This document shows positions 6,674 through 7,783 of a DNA stretch of 7,783 nucleotides, one piece after another. The DNA lies in the NCBI GenBank assembly GCA_964487215.1, contig CAZAPU010000040.1, positions 1 through 7,783 on the forward strand, written 5' to 3'. The position numbers and the translations under genes were made by a program. The notes under the pieces were generated by a model. The model was not told the DNA's origin. It saw only the letters and a program-made list of their open reading frames with translations, and searched no databases. How positions within the stretch are numbered: position 1 is the stretch's first letter; every line of letters starts with the position of its first letter. The stretch comes from CAG-611 sp964487215 (GTDB taxonomy: Bacteria > Bacillota_I > Bacilli_A > RF39 > UBA660).

Positions 6674-6698
6674 TAAATGTATAGGAGGTGAATAACTC

Positions 6699-6914
6699 GT
6701 GAGCCAAAATAATAAATCAAAACTATCTGTTCCAGGAGCAAAACAAGCTATCGATTCAATGAAATATGAAATAGCAAGAGAATTTGGTGTTAATTTAGGA
6801 CCAGATACTACTGCTAGAGCTAATGGTTCTGTTGGTGGAGAAATAACTAAACGTTTAGTTGAAAGAGGTTTAGGACAATTAGGAAGCTATTCTAGTAATT
6901 CTCAATCAAAATAG
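6699..6914 (+). CDS. Alpha/beta-type small acid-soluble spore protein
   Basis: It coats and protects DNA in the dormant spore and is degraded on germination. The 71 residues are the standard family length. The conserved block AIDSMKYEIAREFG (17-30) contains the germination-protease site, expected between E24 and I25, and is followed by VNLGPDTTARANGSVGGEIT (31-50) and KRLVE. The GTG start lies eight bases after a near-perfect AGGAGGTG; no ATG is available nearby. It has its own sigma-G-like promoter and terminator, so it is independent of thiI upstream. From memory, a thiI-sspA neighbourhood also occurs in Bacillus subtilis, which would make this an old gene order. The TAG stop is the only one in the window. 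Confidence 0.96.
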   Translation: MSQNNKSKLSVPGAKQAIDSMKYEIAREFGVNLGPDTTARANGSVGGEITKRLVERGLGQLGSYSSNSQSK

Positions 6915-6926
6915 TTAAACATAAAT

Positions 6927-6954
6927 AAGGATAGACATAATTGTCTATCTTTTA
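6927..6954 (+). terminator. Intrinsic terminator of the SASP gene
   Basis: The arms GATAGACA (6930-6937) and TGTCTATC (6942-6949) close a TAAT loop and are followed by TTTT. Flanking A-T and G-U pairs can extend the stem. Confidence 0.85.
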
Positions 6955-6971
6955 ATTTGAAAATATTTTTA

Positions 6972-7000
6972 TTGTTTCAATAGTGATTATGTAGTATAAT
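6972..7000 (+). promoter_or_regulatory. Sigma-A-type promoter of the TasA-like gene
   Basis: TTGTTT (6972-6977), a 17-base spacer and a perfect TATAAT (6995-7000) lie 32 bases upstream of the ATG. The downstream ribosome binding site AGGGTG (7016-7021) is weaker than others in the window and ten bases from the start. Confidence 0.65.
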
Positions 7001-7031
7001 TATTGTAGTAATACTAGGGTGTGATTCTAAT

Positions 7032-7783
7032 ATGAATTTTTTTAAAAAATTTAATAATTTAGATTTGTCAAAAAAAGAAGATAAGAAAATACTTATTTCT
7101 TTTTCCGTTTCACTATTAGGAATATTAATGTTATTAACTGGAACTAGTGCAGCTTATTTATCATTTAGAAATCAAGGTACAGAAATAAATACAATTACTT
7201 CAGGAAATATTACAATGACTTTATCTCAAGAAAGTTCATCAATTATGTTATCTAATGCTATGCCAAAATCAGATGTAGCAGGTATTGAATTATCAAACTA
7301 TTATTCTTTTACAATACAAAGTTCAAGTAGCATTTATATTTATTATGAAATAAAGCTAATAAATGAATGTGTTATAAATACATCTGTTACAGTTAATGGT
7401 ACAACTATTACACCAGATGTTTGCATTCCTAATCAATATGTAAAAGTTGCAATTAGTAGAAATGATGGCGATTATGAAGTAAAATCAATTGGAGAAAATG
7501 GTGTTATTTATTCAGGATATGTAAGTAACAAAGAACAAGATATAAATTTTAAATTAAAAATATGGTTAAGTGAAAATACACCAAATACTTACCAAGGAAA
7601 AACAACTCAAGGAATAGAACAAGATGTTGTATATCTTGGAAAAATGCAATTATATGGAAGACAAACTATTGAAGAAGAAGTAGAGTTAACTAATATAGAT
7701 AAGAGTGGTGCTAATAAACCAGAATTAGCAACAGGAATGATACCAGTATATTATGATGAAACAGCTGCTGTATGGAGAAAGGC
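7032..7783 (+). CDS. Secreted protein with TasA/CalY-like N-terminus, 5' part (paralogue of the first gene)
   Basis: The gene runs off the right edge after 250 complete codons. A basic N-terminus (KKFNNLDLSKKEDKK) precedes a hydrophobic segment (~19-42) ending GTSAAYLSF. Then INTITSGNITMTL resembles the start of TasA/camelysin proteins, which are exported and often processed by a SipW-type signal peptidase. A beta-rich domain (~60-220) holds two cysteines, C113 and C131, and a linker leads to ATGMIPVYYD. The sequence TGMxPVxYD opens the first gene of the window, so this gene should continue into a similar FGE/C-type-lectin domain. The ATG at 7032 is chosen because the upstream GTG at 7021 meets an in-frame stop. 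No SipW gene is in the window. The fold assignment of the N-terminal part rests on pattern only. Confidence 0.75.
   Translation, partial: MNFFKKFNNLDLSKKEDKKILISFSVSLLGILMLLTGTSAAYLSFRNQGTEINTITSGNITMTLSQESSSIMLSNAMPKSDVAGIELSNYYSFTIQSSSSIYIYYEIKLINECVINTSVTVNGTTITPDVCIPNQYVKVAISRNDGDYEVKSIGENGVIYSGYVSNKEQDINFKLKIWLSENTPNTYQGKTTQGIEQDVVYLGKMQLYGRQTIEEEVELTNIDKSGANKPELATGMIPVYYDETAAVWRK

Noticed and set aside
1..7783. Circular element, because both ends match the same peptide
   Set aside because: The two ends match only as related proteins: bases differ at many positions in the overlap, so they are two different genes, not one gene cut in a circle.

Overview
This is an AT-rich window with standard stop usage (six TAA, one TAG, no TGA) and strong Gram-positive-type ribosome binding sites. 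It carries an alpha/beta small acid-soluble spore protein behind a good sigma-G-type promoter. Together these point to a spore-forming low-GC Bacillota, probably an uncultured gut or anaerobic lineage; the sequence alone does not allow a finer placement.

Layout from left to right: (1) the 3' part of a large secreted protein with a formylglycine-generating-enzyme/C-type-lectin-like fold, ending in a compositionally aberrant 3' tail; (2) trigger factor (tig) with its own promoter and terminator; (3) a membrane-anchored protein with a BIG2 Ig-like domain and an NlpC/P60 cysteine peptidase domain; (4) a small two-helix membrane protein; (5) a convergent gene on the minus strand for a slipin/stomatin (SPFH) protein, separated from (4) by a perfect 32-bp palindromic bidirectional terminator; (6) divergently from it, thiI (tRNA 4-thiouridine sulfurtransferase, short form without rhodanese); (7) a SASP gene with a GTG start; (8) the 5' part of a second secreted protein with a TasA/CalY-like N-terminus. 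Most genes are single transcription units, each with a visible sigma-A-like promoter and an intrinsic terminator, so there is no large operon. No gap between genes exceeds 300 bases. No rRNA, tRNA, insertion sequence or CRISPR was seen.

The most interesting part is the pair of partial genes at the edges. The second gene breaks off at the peptide ATGMIPVYYD, and the first begins at TGMVPVRYD. They are therefore two same-strand paralogues cut at nearly the same homologous point, and together they outline one architecture: membrane/signal segment, TasA-like beta domain, linker, then an FGE/C-type-lectin domain. In the first paralogue the last ~140 bases abruptly become A-poor and GC-rich, with 18 consecutive codons ending in C or T, exactly at the part of the fold that diversity-generating retroelements (DGRs) mutate. 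I read this as a candidate DGR variable region in a surface-displayed protein. The reverse transcriptase and template repeat are not in this window, so the proposal remains an inference.
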